NCBI RefSeq assembly: GCF_002980595.1
Contig: NZ_PVLQ01000007.1
Coordinates: 35,955-99,954 of the forward strand
Length of the DNA stretch: 64,000 bases
Direction of reading: 5' to 3'
From: Malikia granosa
GTDB taxonomy: Bacteria > Pseudomonadota > Gammaproteobacteria > Burkholderiales > Burkholderiaceae_C
Shown: positions 45,651 to 63,394 of the stretch, in pieces
Layout of the letters: each line of letters starts with the position of its first letter
Numbering within the stretch: the stretch's first letter is position 1
Notes under the pieces: generated by a model
Databases searched by the model: none
Seen by the model: only the letters and a program-made list of their open reading frames with translations
What the model was told of the DNA's origin: nothing
Made by a program: the position numbers and the translations under genes

Positions 45651-48600
45651 TCAGGCCAGCGTCATCAGGCTGGCGTTGCCGCCAGCGGCTGCCGTGTTGA
45701 CACTGACCGAGCGCTCGATCACCAGCCGCTCCAGCAGCAGCCCGGACTCGCCATCGGCCAGGCTCTGCACGCCGACGATGGCCCCTGGGCGCTTGGCCAG
45801 GAAGGCGCAGAGATCTGGCAGTTCGGCGGCTGGCCCATGGTGCAGCACGGCATCGAAATGCACCAGGGGCGACTGCCAGTCCTCGGCCAATGCGACCTGC
45901 TCGCGCAGGACGGGCGGCAGGCTGTCGCGCAGCGAGACCGCCGCGGCCGGCCAGACCGCCCGACTGCCGACCGCCAGTATGGCGGCCAGCTGCAGCAGGC
46001 GATCGGATTCCTGCCCGGCCAGGCTCAGGACCGCCTCGCGCGGCAGGATCTGATAGCTGTTGCGCTCGCCGGTCGGACCGGTCAGCAGCACGGTCGCTCC
46101 GCTGCACGACTGGGCGCCGAAGCGCTCGCAGGCAACAGCCAGCCAGGTCTTGCCAGTGGCCTGCGCCCAGTCGCGCAGCGCCTGCAGCGCCGGTCTGGGG
46201 GCGGGCTGCTCGGCGCCACCCGAGAACGCCAAGCCGCGCGCCATCGCGTCGGCCGGCTGCCGGGCCAGCAGGCGATACAGGTAGAGCGGGCCGCCCGCCT
46301 TGGGACCGGTGCCCGACAGCCCTTCGCCGCCGAAGGGCTGGACGCCGACGACGGCGCCGACCATGTTGCGGTTGACGTACAGGTTGCCGGCCTGGACTGA
46401 TTCGACAGCGCGCGCGATGGTCTCGTCGATGCGGGTGTGGATGCCGAAGGTCAGTCCGTAGCCGGTGCTGTTGATCTGCTCGATCAGCGCGCCAAGCTCA
46501 CGGCGCCGATAGCGCAGCACATGCAGCACCGGGCCGAAGATCTCGCGCTGGAGCTCGCCGATGCGCTCGAGCTCGATCAGCGTCGGCACGATGAAGCTGC
46601 CCTGGGCGGTCGCGCCAGCCGCCTGGCGCGCCTGCTGGAACACCGGGCGGCCCTTGGCACGCATGGCGTCGATGTGGCGCGCGATGCCGTCGCGTGCCTC
46701 GGCGTCGATCACCGGGCCGATGTCGACATTGAGCGCGTCGGGCGATCCGAGCCGCTGCTCGGCCATCGCGCCCTTGAGCATCTCGATCACGCGGTCGGCG
46801 ATCTCCTCCTGCAGGCAAAGCACGCGCAGCGCCGAGCAGCGCTGGCCGGCGCTGTCGAAGGCCGACGACACCACGTCGTTGACGACCTGCTCGGTCAGCG
46901 CCGAGGAGTCGACGATCATGCAGTTCTGGCCGCCGGTCTCGGCGATCAGCGGCACCGGCTTGCCGGCCGGGCTCAGCCGGCGGGCCAGGGTCGCCTGCAG
47001 CAGGCGGGCCACCTCGGTCGAGCCGGTGAACATCACGCCCTGGACGCGCGGGTCTGCCACCAGCTGGGCGCCGACGCGCGCGCCGGCACCCGGCACGAGC
47101 TGGACCGCGGCGCGCGGCACGCCGGCCTGCCACAGCAGCCGGACGGCGAAATGGGCCACGATCGGGGTCTGCTCGGCCGGCTTGGCCAGCACGGTGTTGC
47201 CGGCAGCCAGCGCGGCGGCGACCTGGCCGGTGAAGATGGCGAGCGGGAAGTTCCACGGGCTGATGCAGACCACCGGGCCCAGCGGAACATGACTGTCGTT
47301 GCTGAAGTCGGCGCGCACCTGGGCCGCGTAGTAGCGCAGGAAGTCGATCGCCTCGCGCACCTCGGCAATCGCGTTGGCGGCCGTCTTGCCGGCCTCGCGG
47401 ATCAGCAGGCCGATCAGCGGCTGGAGCTCGGCCTGCATCAGCTCGGCGGCGCGCTCGAGCAAGGCGGCGCGGTCGGCTGGCGCGGTCGCGGCCCAACCCG
47501 GGAAGCCCGCCTGGGCGTGAGCAATGGCAGCCTCGACCTCGTCAGGCGTAGCAGAACGCACGCTGCCGACCTGGTCGGAATGCTGGGCGGGATTGAGCAC
47601 CGGCTCGACCGGCCCGCTCGCGGCGGCGTCGAAGGCCAGCAGCGGCGTCACGTCCCAGGACTGCTGGCAAGTCTTGCGCACCGCCTCGCTCAGGTTAGCC
47701 AGGGTGGTCTCGTCCGACAGGTCCAGGCCAGCGGAGTTGGCTCGGATATGGCCGTACAGGCCTTGCGGCAGCGGGATGGCCGGGTGCGGCAGGCCGAGCT
47801 CGCCCTCGTCGGCCGCCCAGCGTTCGACCGTGGCGACCGGGTCCTCGACCAGGGTCTCGATCGCGATGCTCGGGTCGGCGATGCGGTTCACGAACGAGGT
47901 GTTGGCGCCGTTCTCAAGCAGGCGGCGCACCAAATAGGCCAGCAGCGTCTCGTGGGTGCCGACCGGCGCGTAGATGCGGCAGGGGCGGCCCAGCTTGCCT
48001 TCGCTGGCCTGGCCGACCACCTGCTCGTACAGCGGCTCGCCCATGCCGTGCAGGCACTGGAACTCGTACTGGGCCGGGTGGTAGTTGTCGGGGCCGGCCA
48101 TCTGGTAGATCGCGGCCAGGCTGTGCGCGTTGTGGGTCGCGAACTGCGGATAGACGGCGTCGGGCGCCGCCAGCAGCTTCTTGGCGCAGGCCAGGTAGGA
48201 GACGTCGGTATAGGCCTTGCGGGTGTAGACCGGATAGCCAGCCTGGCCGTCGAGCTGGGCGCGCTTGACCTCGCTGTCCCAGTAGGCGCCCTTGACCAGT
48301 CGGATCATCAGGCGCTGGCCGCTGCGCCGCGCCAGGTCGATGACGTGATCGATCACGAAGGGGCAGCGCTTCTGGTAGGCCTGGATCACGAAGCCTATGC
48401 CCTTGAAGCCCTGGAGCACTGGCTCAAAGCAGAGCCTTTCCAGCAGGTCGAGCGAGAGCTCGAGCCGGTCGGTCTCCTCGGCGTCGATGTTGAGGCCGAT
48501 GTCGTAAGCCTTGGCCAACTGCGTCAGCTTGAGCAGCACCGGGTAGAGCTCGGCCATGACGCGGCTGTACTGCGCGCGGCTGTAGCGCGGGTGCAGCGCC

Positions 48601-49373
48601 GACAGCTTGATCGAGATGCCGGCGCCGTCGTAGACGCCCTTGCCGGCGGCGGCCTTGCCGATGGCGTGGATGGCTGCCTCGTAGGAAGCCAGGTAGCGCT
48701 CGGCGTCCTCGGTGGTCAGCGCGGCCTCGCCGAGCATGTCGTAGGAATAGCGGAAGCCCTGGGCTTCCAGGCCACGGGCATGCTCCAGCGCCAGCGCGAT
48801 GGTCTCGCCGGTGACGAACTGCTGGCCCATCATGCGCATCGCCATGTCGACGCCCTTGCGGATCAGCGGCTCGCCGCCCTTGCGGATCAGTCCGCCCAGG
48901 GTACTGCCCAGGCCGCGCTCGCTGTGGGTGGCGACCAGCTTGCCGGTCAGCAGCAGGCCCCAGGAGGCCGCGTTGACGAACAGCGAGGGGCTCTGCCCCA
49001 GGTGCGGCGACCAGTCGCCGTGCGAGATCTTGTCGCGGATCAGCGCGTCGCGGGTGGCGGTGTCAGGGATGCGCAGCAGCGCCTCGGCCAGGCACATCAG
49101 CGCCACGCCCTCCTGCGAGGACAGCGCATATTCCTGCAGCAACCCCTGGACGATGCCGGCGCGACCGCCGTCGCTCTTGCGCTCGCGCAACTGGCGCGCG
49201 ATGCGCTGGGCCAGCGCCTGCGCGGCATCGGCCTGAGTCCTGGACAGGCGGGCTTGCACCAGCAGGTCGGCGACGGCCTCGGGCTCGGGCCTGCGGTAGG
49301 CGGCGGTGATGGCGGCGCGCAGCGGCTCGCGCTGCAGGGGGCCATCGACGAACTGTTGGAAGACTGGGCTCAT
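45651..49373 (-). CDS. putA: Bifunctional proline dehydrogenase / glutamate-semialdehyde dehydrogenase PutA
   Basis: Oxidises proline to glutamate in two channelled steps. 1240 residues: FAD-dependent PRODH barrel in roughly the first 500 (RLMIRLVKGAYWDSEVKRAQ signature), then the NAD-dependent aldehyde dehydrogenase with NFPLAIFTGQVAAALAAGN, ETGGQN and catalytic Cys in GQRCSALR, and a C-terminal extension of about 190 residues as in long (type B) PutA. The N-terminus starts at the PRODH arm and lacks the ribbon-helix-helix domain that makes E. coli PutA its own repressor. The divergent Lrp-type gene is the likely regulator. Confidence 0.96.
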   Translation of the reverse strand: MSPVFQQFVDGPLQREPLRAAITAAYRRPEPEAVADLLVQARLSRTQADAAQALAQRIARQLRERKSDGGRAGIVQGLLQEYALSSQEGVALMCLAEALLRIPDTATRDALIRDKISHGDWSPHLGQSPSLFVNAASWGLLLTGKLVATHSERGLGSTLGGLIRKGGEPLIRKGVDMAMRMMGQQFVTGETIALALEHARGLEAQGFRYSYDMLGEAALTTEDAERYLASYEAAIHAIGKAAAGKGVYDGAGISIKLSALHPRYSRAQYSRVMAELYPVLLKLTQLAKAYDIGLNIDAEETDRLELSLDLLERLCFEPVLQGFKGIGFVIQAYQKRCPFVIDHVIDLARRSGQRLMIRLVKGAYWDSEVKRAQLDGQAGYPVYTRKAYTDVSYLACAKKLLAAPDAVYPQFATHNAHSLAAIYQMAGPDNYHPAQYEFQCLHGMGEPLYEQVVGQASEGKLGRPCRIYAPVGTHETLLAYLVRRLLENGANTSFVNRIADPSIAIETLVEDPVATVERWAADEGELGLPHPAIPLPQGLYGHIRANSAGLDLSDETTLANLSEAVRKTCQQSWDVTPLLAFDAAASGPVEPVLNPAQHSDQVGSVRSATPDEVEAAIAHAQAGFPGWAATAPADRAALLERAAELMQAELQPLIGLLIREAGKTAANAIAEVREAIDFLRYYAAQVRADFSNDSHVPLGPVVCISPWNFPLAIFTGQVAAALAAGNTVLAKPAEQTPIVAHFAVRLLWQAGVPRAAVQLVPGAGARVGAQLVADPRVQGVMFTGSTEVARLLQATLARRLSPAGKPVPLIAETGGQNCMIVDSSALTEQVVNDVVSSAFDSAGQRCSALRVLCLQEEIADRVIEMLKGAMAEQRLGSPDALNVDIGPVIDAEARDGIARHIDAMRAKGRPVFQQARQAAGATAQGSFIVPTLIELERIGELQREIFGPVLHVLRYRRRELGALIEQINSTGYGLTFGIHTRIDETIARAVESVQAGNLYVNRNMVGAVVGVQPFGGEGLSGTGPKAGGPLYLYRLLARQPADAMARGLAFSGGAEQPAPRPALQALRDWAQATGKTWLAVACERFGAQSCSGATVLLTGPTGERNSYQILPREAVLSLAGQESDRLLQLAAILAVGSRAVWPAAAVSLRDSLPPVLREQVALAEDWQSPLVHFDAVLHHGPAAELPDLCAFLAKRPGAIVGVQSLADGESGLLLERLVIERSVSVNTAAAGGNASLMTLA

Positions 49374-49472
49374 GGTCGGTGTCTGGAAGAGGCGTGAATG
49401 GCGCCATCATGCCGAGCCAGGCGAAAAATTAATCACGGTATTTCACCGATTGCACCAAATAAAATTCAGACC
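49374..49472. promoter_or_regulatory. Divergent putA / Lrp-regulator promoter region
   Basis: 99 bases, AT-rich in an otherwise GC-rich window. Minus strand TTGGTG, 17 bases, TGATTA could serve putA. AT-rich blocks AAAAATTAATC and AAATAAAATTC fit an Lrp-family binding region. Boxes are tentative. Confidence 0.4.
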
Positions 49473-49949
49473 ATGAGCAATACCCACACTGAAATCGACC
49501 GCATCGACCTGCGCATCCTGAAGGTGCTGCAGCAGGACGGCCGCATCAGCAACCTCAAGCTGGCCGAGCAGGTGCTGCTGTCGCCGGCCGCGGTGCTGGC
49601 CCGGGTGCAGCGCCTGACGCGCGAGGGCTATATCCTGGGCTACGAGGCCAGGCTGAATCCGCTCAAGCTCGGTGCCGGCATGCTGGTCTTCGTCGAGGTG
49701 CTGCTCGACCGCACCACGCCCAATGTGTTCGAGCAGTTCAAGGCCGCGGTGCAGGTGCATCCCGAGATCATGGAATGCCACATGGTCGCGGGCGGCTTCG
49801 ACTACCTGCTCAAGACCCGCAGCGCCGACATGAATGCCTACCGCAGCTTCGCCGGCTCGGTGCTGTGGCAGCTGCCCGGCGTGCGCGAGACCCGCACCTA
49901 CGCCGTGATGGAGGAGGTCAAGAACTCGACCCAGCTGAACCTGGGCTGA
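49473..49949 (+). CDS. Lrp/AsnC-family regulator (probable putA activator)
   Basis: 158 residues: N-terminal helix-turn-helix (RIDLRILKVLQQDGRISNL, then SPAAVLARVQRLTREGYI) and a C-terminal RAM ligand domain (EVLLDRTTPNVFEQF; MVAGGFDYLLKTRSADMNAY). Ligands of this family are amino acids. Transcribed divergently from putA, it most likely corresponds to PutR, a proline-responsive activator; that match is inferred from position. The ATG at 49473 is the family start. It converges with ridA. Confidence 0.88.
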   Translation: MSNTHTEIDRIDLRILKVLQQDGRISNLKLAEQVLLSPAAVLARVQRLTREGYILGYEARLNPLKLGAGMLVFVEVLLDRTTPNVFEQFKAAVQVHPEIMECHMVAGGFDYLLKTRSADMNAYRSFAGSVLWQLPGVRETRTYAVMEEVKNSTQLNLG

Positions 49950-50013
49950 TCAAGCAGCACTGTCGTTTTGCCACCCTCGCAGCCCCTGCATCAGGCTGGA
50001 CCGACCGGCCATC

Positions 50014-50358
50014 TCAGCAGGCAGCCGTGACGACGACCTCGATCTTCCAGTCGGGATTGGCCAGCGCGGCCTGCACGGTGGCACGCGGCGGCGCGTTGCC
50101 GGCGGCCACCCAGGCATCCCAGGCCTGGTTCATGCCGGCGAAATCGGCCAGGTCGGCCAGGTAGATCTGCGCCATCAGGATGCGGCTCTTGTCGCTGCCG
50201 GCACGCGCGAGCAGCGCGTCGATGGCCGCCAGCACCTGGGCGGTCTGGCCCTGGATGTCCTGGCTGGCGTCTTCCGGCACCTGGCCGGCCAGATAGGCGA
50301 CGCCATTGTGGACCGCCATCTCGGACAGACGGGCGCCGACATCGAAGCGTTGAACCAT
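50014..50358 (-). CDS. RidA family reactive-intermediate deaminase
   Basis: 114 residues, one RidA/YjgF domain that forms trimers. RidA proteins hydrolyse enamine/imine intermediates released by PLP and related enzymes. The conserved Arg is in PPRATVQAALAN (about 92), and the glycine-rich VAYLAGQVPED and Asn-Ala pattern are present. It follows the ornithine cyclodeaminase gene by 41 bases on the same strand, so a role in clearing imines from that reaction is plausible. Confidence 0.85.
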   Translation of the reverse strand: MVQRFDVGARLSEMAVHNGVAYLAGQVPEDASQDIQGQTAQVLAAIDALLARAGSDKSRILMAQIYLADLADFAGMNQAWDAWVAAGNAPPRATVQAALANPDWKIEVVVTAAC

Positions 50359-50399
50359 GGGGAACTCCTTCTTTGATCAGTTCAATTGGACTGCACGCA

Positions 50400-51443
50400 T
50401 TATCGGAGCACGCCAAACAGGTTCTTCGGATCGGCCAGCTCGGGGATCAGCGCGATGCGCTCGCCCAGGCCCAGCTCGAGCGCGCTCTGGTACATGAAGC
50501 GCAGCGCCGAGTAGTCCTCCAGCGCGAAGCCGACCGAGTCGAACACCGTGACCTCCTGCGCGTCGCGGCGGCCAGTCTGGTGGCCCTGCAGCACCTCCCA
50601 CAGCTCGGTGACGGCGAAGTCGGCCGGCATCTGCTGGATCTCGCCCTCGATGCGCGACTGCGGCGCGAACTCGACGAACACGCTGGCCTGGTTCAGGATG
50701 TCGGCGTGCAATTCGGTCTTGCCCGGGCAGTCGCCGCCGACGGCGTTGATGTGCATGCCGGGCTCGACCATCTCGGGCGTCACGATGGTGGCGTAGTTCT
50801 TGTCGGCGGTCACGGTGGTGACGATGTCGCTGCCCTTGACGGCTTCGGCAGTGCTGGCGCAGACGACGACCTCGAGGCCGGAACCTTGCAGGTTGTCAGC
50901 CAGCTTGGCCGTGGCGGCCGGATCGACATCGAACAGGCGCATTTCCTCGATGCCCATCAGGTGCTGGAAGGCCAGCGCCTGGAACTCGCTCTGTGCACCG
51001 TTGCCGATCAGCGCCATCACGCGGCTGTCCGGACGGGCCAGCAGCCTGGCGGCAAAGACCGAGGTCGCGGCGGTGCGGATGGCGGTGGTCAGGGTCAGCT
51101 CGCTCAGCAGCAGCGGGGTGCCGGTGTCGACATGGGACAGCACGCCGAAGGCCATCACGGTCGACAGGCCGAGCCTGGTGTTCTTCGGGTGGCCGTTGAC
51201 GTACTTGAAGCTGTAGAGACTGTCGTCCGAGATCGGCATCAGCTCGATCACGCCATCGCGGCTGTGGTTGGCGACGCGGGCCGACTTGTCGAAGTCGCCC
51301 CAGCGCATGAAGTCCTCGCGCAGGTTGTCGGCGATGGCGGCGATGCAGTTCTTGAGACCCTTGGCCAGGATCAGCTGGGCGGCATCGGGCACGCTCAGGT
51401 AGAGCGGATTGACGTTGCGGGCCTGGGCGTTGAAGTCGATCAT
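50400..51443 (-). CDS. Ornithine cyclodeaminase
   Basis: Converts ornithine to proline and ammonia with bound NAD. 347 residues from the ATG at 51443, which has a GGAGA site eight bases upstream; a GTG/ATG at 51464 is possible. The Rossmann motif is IGNGAQSEFQA (about 146-156). NAVGGDCPGKTEL carries the catalytic Asp and SPVFVEFAPQ-like substrate loop follows. KYVNGHP binds the substrate carboxylate in this family. The sequence is of the longer ornithine cyclodeaminase type. The product proline is the substrate of PutA next door. Confidence 0.88.
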   Translation of the reverse strand: MIDFNAQARNVNPLYLSVPDAAQLILAKGLKNCIAAIADNLREDFMRWGDFDKSARVANHSRDGVIELMPISDDSLYSFKYVNGHPKNTRLGLSTVMAFGVLSHVDTGTPLLLSELTLTTAIRTAATSVFAARLLARPDSRVMALIGNGAQSEFQALAFQHLMGIEEMRLFDVDPAATAKLADNLQGSGLEVVVCASTAEAVKGSDIVTTVTADKNYATIVTPEMVEPGMHINAVGGDCPGKTELHADILNQASVFVEFAPQSRIEGEIQQMPADFAVTELWEVLQGHQTGRRDAQEVTVFDSVGFALEDYSALRFMYQSALELGLGERIALIPELADPKNLFGVLR

Positions 51444-51536
51444 TGCAGTATCTCCGGTGTTCATTGGCTGCCTGGCAGCGACGGGATGAAGTGTGCCGGG
51501 AGACGTCGATAATGAAAATCGTCAAGATAGCGGCGT

Positions 51537-51570
51537 AAAAAAACCCGGACAGCTCACGCGTTCCGGGTTT
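51537..51570 (-). terminator. Intrinsic terminator after rpoC
   Basis: AAACCCGGA (51541-51549) pairs with TCCGGGTTT (51562-51570). On the minus strand the stem is followed by TTTTTTT. It closes the ribosomal protein / RNA polymerase operon. The ocd promoter should lie between here and 51443. Confidence 0.88.
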
Positions 51571-51622
51571 CTTGCTGGCGGCAGGAAAGGGCTGTCGCCC
51601 TCCCCCGTCAGCGCTCAGGGCC

Positions 51623-55831
<4,209 letters not shown>

Positions 55832-55910
55832 GTGAATCTTTCCTTAAATTCTTTGGGGACAGGGCGGCCGGCAATGCCAGGCTTTCCCGTCCCGCCAGCT
55901 TCCTTGGTGA

Positions 55911-60035
<4,125 letters not shown>

Positions 60036-60200
60036 GAGATCTCCGGACATGAGGTCTGCGGCGACTGTCTAGTGGGCGGCGAGGTGTACAGGCCTCGCAC
60101 CCGGTCTTGGCGGCTGGCCTCTACCAGCCCGTGGCGGACGGCCTGTGCCTTGCACACAGGCCCGAACCAAGTCGTCTTCTGCAGTCGGGGTCAGAAGACA

Positions 60201-60309
60201 CTGAAAAGCGGACTGCCGGGCAATCCGCTTTTCAGCGTTTTCGATAGCAACGCCGAAAGGCAGGTTTCGCAACCTGCCTTTGTAACCGATTTGGGGCAAA
60301 GCCCCAAAT
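60201..60309 (-). promoter_or_regulatory. Three stacked hairpins in the rplL-rpoB gap
   Basis: Three perfect stems: 60289-60309 (ATTTGGGGC / GCCCCAAAT), 60256-60281 (AAAGGCAGGTT / AACCTGCCTTT) and 60201-60235 (CTGAAAAGCGGA / TCCGCTTTTCAG). None has a long T tract. In E. coli this gap holds a partial terminator and an RNase III site; an analogous role is inferred. Confidence 0.65.
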
Positions 60310-60312
60310 GAA

Positions 60313-60687
60313 TTACTTGATTTCAGCCTTGGCGCCAGCTTCGATCAGCTTCTTGACGGCAGCTTCAGCGTCAGCCTTCGGCAGCGCTTCCTTGACGTTC
60401 TTCGGAGCGCCGTCGACCAGGTCCTTGGCTTCCTTCAGGCCCAGACCGGTGATTTCGCGCACGGCCTTGATGACGCCGACCTTCTGGGCGCCAGCGTCGA
60501 GCAGCACGACGTTGAATTCGGTCTTCTCTTCAGCAGCAGCAGCAGCGCCACCGCCAGCAGCGGCCGGAGCAGCCATGGCTGCAGCGGACACGCCAAACTT
60601 CTCTTCGATGGCCTTGACCAGCTCGTTGAGTTCCATGACAGACATGCTGTCCAGGGCGGTCAGGAATGCGTCTTTATCGAATGCCAT
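60313..60687 (-). CDS. rplL: 50S ribosomal protein L7/L12
   Basis: Stalk protein of 124 residues, in multiple copies, that recruits translation GTPases. N-terminal dimerisation domain ([20 protein letters not shown]), a flexible Ala-rich hinge ([15 protein letters not shown], about 38-52), and the C-terminal globular domain ([10 protein letters not shown] ... [13 protein letters not shown]). It follows rplJ by 36 bases, the normal order. Confidence 0.98.
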   Translation of the reverse strand: MAFDKDAFLTALDSMSVMELNELVKAIEEKFGVSAAAMAAPAAAGGGAAAAAEEKTEFNVVLLDAGAQKVGVIKAVREITGLGLKEAKDLVDGAPKNVKEALPKADAEAAVKKLIEAGAKAEIK

Positions 60688-60723
60688 TTTGATTTCCTAA
60701 AACTAGTTGGATTCCAGCTCGCC

Positions 60724-61257
60724 TCAGGCGGGCTGCGCCTCGACCGGAGCTTCGGCTTCGGCAGGCTGCGCTGCACCACGCTGCTCGGCCAGAGCGGCCA
60801 GAACGCGTGCGGTGCGCGAGATCGGGGATTGCATCAAGCCCAGCAATTGAGCCAGCAGCACTTCCTTCGAAGGGATGCTTGCCAGTTGCTTCACGCCGTT
60901 CGCGTCCAGGGCCTTGCCGGCATAGACACCACCGCGAATCACCATCTTGTCGTTGGTTTTCGCGAAGTCAGCCACCACCTTGGCGGCAGCGACTGCGTCT
61001 TCCGAGAAGCCGTAGATCAGCGGACCGGTCATCTGGTCGACGCCTGCCTCGAAGCCGGTACCGGCCACAGCGCGGCGGGCCAGGGTGTTCTTCAGAACAC
61101 TCAGGCTCACACCTTGGCTGCGGGCGGCAACGCGCAACTGGGTCAGGGCAGCGACCGTGATGCCGCGGTATTCCGCCATCACGAGCGTTTGAGCTTTAGC
61201 TGCGAGTGCCGACACCTCATCGATGACGACTTGCTTCTCACTGCGATTCAGACTCAA
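60724..61257 (-). CDS. rplJ: 50S ribosomal protein L10
   Basis: Stalk base protein of 177 residues that binds 23S rRNA and L7/L12 dimers. It starts [20 protein letters not shown], has [16 protein letters not shown] in the RNA-binding part, and a C-terminal helix with an Ala/Glu/Pro tail. It is the autoregulator of rplJL: a leader matching the L10-leader pattern lies directly upstream. Confidence 0.97.
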   Translation of the reverse strand: MSLNRSEKQVVIDEVSALAAKAQTLVMAEYRGITVAALTQLRVAARSQGVSLSVLKNTLARRAVAGTGFEAGVDQMTGPLIYGFSEDAVAAAKVVADFAKTNDKMVIRGGVYAGKALDANGVKQLASIPSKEVLLAQLLGLMQSPISRTARVLAALAEQRGAAQPAEAEAPVEAQPA

Positions 61258-61264
61258 GGTCTAC

Positions 61265-61482
61265 TCCTTAAAAAGCACGGTCGGGTTCCCCCTTCCATGC
61301 ACCTTCTTGCAGCGATCAACCGTTTCAGGACTTGTCCATCTGCGGCGGGATCGCCATCTGCGCTGGCTCTGATTAAGCGGCCCGGCCTTGCAGCCCGACC
61401 ACGCCAGCGGTCTTGGATGGCCTCGGGTGACTTGCACCGCCCGAGCCCACCAGTTTGGTGCTTCGGCCTGGACCGGAGCACC
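61265..61482 (-). promoter_or_regulatory. Ribosomal protein L10 leader
   Basis: Between rplA and rplJ the minus strand carries a structured leader. A hairpin GGTGCTCCGG / CCGAAGCACC is at 61457-61482. The conserved-looking CCATCCAAGACCGCTGG is at 61404-61420, and AGCGCAGATGGCGATCCCGC follows. L10 or the L10-(L12)4 complex binds such leaders to repress translation of rplJL. Assignment by position and resemblance. Confidence 0.75.
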
Positions 61483-61499
61483 GAATCTTCAATACGCGA

Positions 61500-62195
61500 T
61501 CAGACCGCGATGGATGCGACTTCGACGCGCACGCCCACACCCATGGTGGACGAGACAGCGACCTTGCGCAGGTACTGGCCCTTGGACGAAGCCGGCTTGG
61601 CCTTGTTCAGGGCATCCAGCAGTGCTGCCAGGTTGCCCTGCAGCTGCTCGGCGCCGAACGAGCGACGACCGATGGTGCCGTGGATGATGCCGGCCTTGTC
61701 GACACGGAACTGGACCTGGCCGGCCTTGGCGTTCTTGACAGCGGTGGCGACGTCCGGGGTCACGGTGCCGACCTTCGGGTTCGGCATCAGGCCGCGCGGG
61801 CCCAGGACCTGACCCAGGGTACCGACGATGCGCATCGCGTCCGGGGAAGCGATCACGACGTCGAAGTCCATCTTGCCAGCCTTGATGTCGGCGGCCAGAT
61901 CGTCGAAACCGACGATGTCGGCACCAGCGGCCTTGGCTTCTTCGGCCTTGGCACCCTGGGCGAACACGGCGACACGCTTGGTCTTGCCGGTGCCGTTGGG
62001 CATCACGACGGCGCCACGAACGACCTGGTCCGACTTCTTGGCGTCAACGCCCAGCTGCACGGCAACGTCGATCGACTCGTCGAACTTGGCGTTGGCGAAT
62101 TCCTTGACCAGTGCCAGCGCGTCAGCGATGGGGTACAGCTTGGTCGATTCGATCTTGCCAGCTTGGGCTTTTTGCTTCTTGGTCAGCTTGGCCAT
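61500..62195 (-). CDS. rplA: 50S ribosomal protein L1
   Basis: 231 residues that form the L1 stalk at the ribosomal E site. It starts [13 protein letters not shown], has [19 protein letters not shown], the universal L1 signature, and ends RVEVASIAV. The ATG at 62195 begins one base after the rplK stop overlap region (TGACATG), so translation is coupled. In many bacteria L1 represses its own operon by binding near the rplK start. Confidence 0.98.
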   Translation of the reverse strand: MAKLTKKQKAQAGKIESTKLYPIADALALVKEFANAKFDESIDVAVQLGVDAKKSDQVVRGAVVMPNGTGKTKRVAVFAQGAKAEEAKAAGADIVGFDDLAADIKAGKMDFDVVIASPDAMRIVGTLGQVLGPRGLMPNPKVGTVTPDVATAVKNAKAGQVQFRVDKAGIIHGTIGRRSFGAEQLQGNLAALLDALNKAKPASSKGQYLRKVAVSSTMGVGVRVEVASIAV

Positions 62196-62196
62196 G

Positions 62197-62628
62197 TCAC
62201 ACGCCCTCCACAATCACGCCCATCGAACGGGCAGAACCAGCCAGGGTCTTGACCGCGCCTTCGATGTCGGCGGCGTTCATGTCCTTCAGCTTGGTCTTGG
62301 CGATCTCTTCCAGCTGAGCGCGGGTGATCTTGCCGACCTTGGCGCTGTTCGGATTCGACGAACCCTTGTCCAGCTTGATGGCCTTCTTGATGAGGGTCGT
62401 CGCCGGCGGGGTCTTGATGATGAAGGTGAAGCTCTTGTCCGCGTAGGCGGTGATCACCACCGGCAGCGGCAGACCCGGCTCGACGCCTTGGGTCTGGGCG
62501 TTGAACGCCTTGCAGAACTCCATGATGTTCAGGCCGCGCTGACCCAGCGCCGGACCGATCGGGGGAGAGGGGTTGGCCTTACCAGCTGGCACTTGCAGCT
62601 TGACGAAGCCGACGATTTTTTTCGCCAT
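62197..62628 (-). CDS. rplK: 50S ribosomal protein L11
   Basis: 143 residues that bind the GTPase-associated region of 23S rRNA. The sequence has [20 protein letters not shown] at the N-terminal domain and [20 protein letters not shown] in the RNA-binding C-terminal domain. The ATG at 62628 ([10 protein letters not shown]) is the standard start; 99 bases more of open frame upstream are leader. Confidence 0.98.
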   Translation of the reverse strand: MAKKIVGFVKLQVPAGKANPSPPIGPALGQRGLNIMEFCKAFNAQTQGVEPGLPLPVVITAYADKSFTFIIKTPPATTLIKKAIKLDKGSSNPNSAKVGKITRAQLEEIAKTKLKDMNAADIEGAVKTLAGSARSMGVIVEGV

Positions 62629-62737
62629 TTTGAGCTCCTGCGAGTCCAATCGGCCCTTGCCCCACGGCAACGACCTCCTCGCTGACAGGTTCCGATGATT
62701 TTGCAGCCGGCGTCGGAACGAAGCCACCAGTGCAAAC

Positions 62738-62762
62738 GCCGACGCACAGCAGCACGTCGGCG
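62738..62762 (-). promoter_or_regulatory. Hairpin in the rplK leader
   Basis: CGCCGAC and GTCGGCG pair around an 11-base loop, just downstream of the L11 promoter in the transcript. It may be part of an L1 translational operator or a 5' stabilising stem; no specific L1-site match was verified. Confidence 0.4.
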
Positions 62763-62773
62763 AAAAGCTTTAG

Positions 62774-62802
62774 ATTTTAAGCCGCTCAAACCAGTCGGTC
62801 AA
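62774..62802 (-). promoter_or_regulatory. Promoter of the rplK operon
   Basis: On the minus strand TTGACC (62802-62797), 17 bases, TAAAAT (62779-62774). Five of six bases match the sigma-70 consensus in each box. It sits between nusG and rplK, the position of the E. coli L11 promoter. Confidence 0.85.
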
Positions 62803-62819
62803 GCGGTTTTTGCGTCAGC

Positions 62820-63392
62820 TCAGGTCTTTTCCACCTGGTTGAATTCCAGCTCGACCGGGGTCGCGCGACCGAAGATCGTGACCGAGACGCGCAGCTTGTT
62901 CTTCTCGTAGTTGACTTCCTCGACCGTGCCGTTGAAGTCGGTGAAGGGGCCTTCCTTGACTCGCACGTATTCGCCGGTGATGAACTCGACCTTGTGGCGC
63001 GGCTTGTCGGAGCCTTCCTGCATCTGACCGATGATCTTCTGCACGTCCTCTTCCGAGATCGGTGCCGGGCGGTTCTTGGCGCCACCGACAAAACCCGTCA
63101 CCTTGCCGGTGTTCTTGACCAGGTGCCAGGTCTCGTCGTCCATGACCATCTCGACCAGCACATAGCCCGGGAAGAACTTGCGTTCGGTGGTGCGCTTGAC
63201 GCCGTTCTTGACTTCGACCACTTCCTCGGTCGGCACCAGGATGCGACCGAACTTGTCCTGCATGCCGGCGCGCTGGACGCGCTCAATGATGTTGCGCTCG
63301 GCCGCCTTCTCCATGCCGGAATAGGCGTGCACAACATACCAGCGCATCCCCTCAGCGGGAGCGGCATTCATGGTGACGGTTTGTTCGGTCAT
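62820..63392 (-). CDS. nusG: Transcription termination/antitermination factor NusG
   Basis: 190 residues: NGN domain ([19 protein letters not shown], then [12 protein letters not shown]) that binds RNA polymerase, and a C-terminal KOW domain ([20 protein letters not shown]) that contacts Rho, S10 or NusA. The ATG at 63392 lies two bases after the secE stop; an upstream start at 63455 would overlap secE. Co-transcribed with secE. Confidence 0.97.
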   Translation of the reverse strand: MTEQTVTMNAAPAEGMRWYVVHAYSGMEKAAERNIIERVQRAGMQDKFGRILVPTEEVVEVKNGVKRTTERKFFPGYVLVEMVMDDETWHLVKNTGKVTGFVGGAKNRPAPISEEDVQKIIGQMQEGSDKPRHKVEFITGEYVRVKEGPFTDFNGTVEEVNYEKNKLRVSVTIFGRATPVELEFNQVEKT

Positions 63393-63394
63393 TC

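Noticed and set aside
45890..49397. Long open frame antisense to putA
   Set aside because: Composition is low-complexity and mirrors the PutA codons; no motif or ribosome site.
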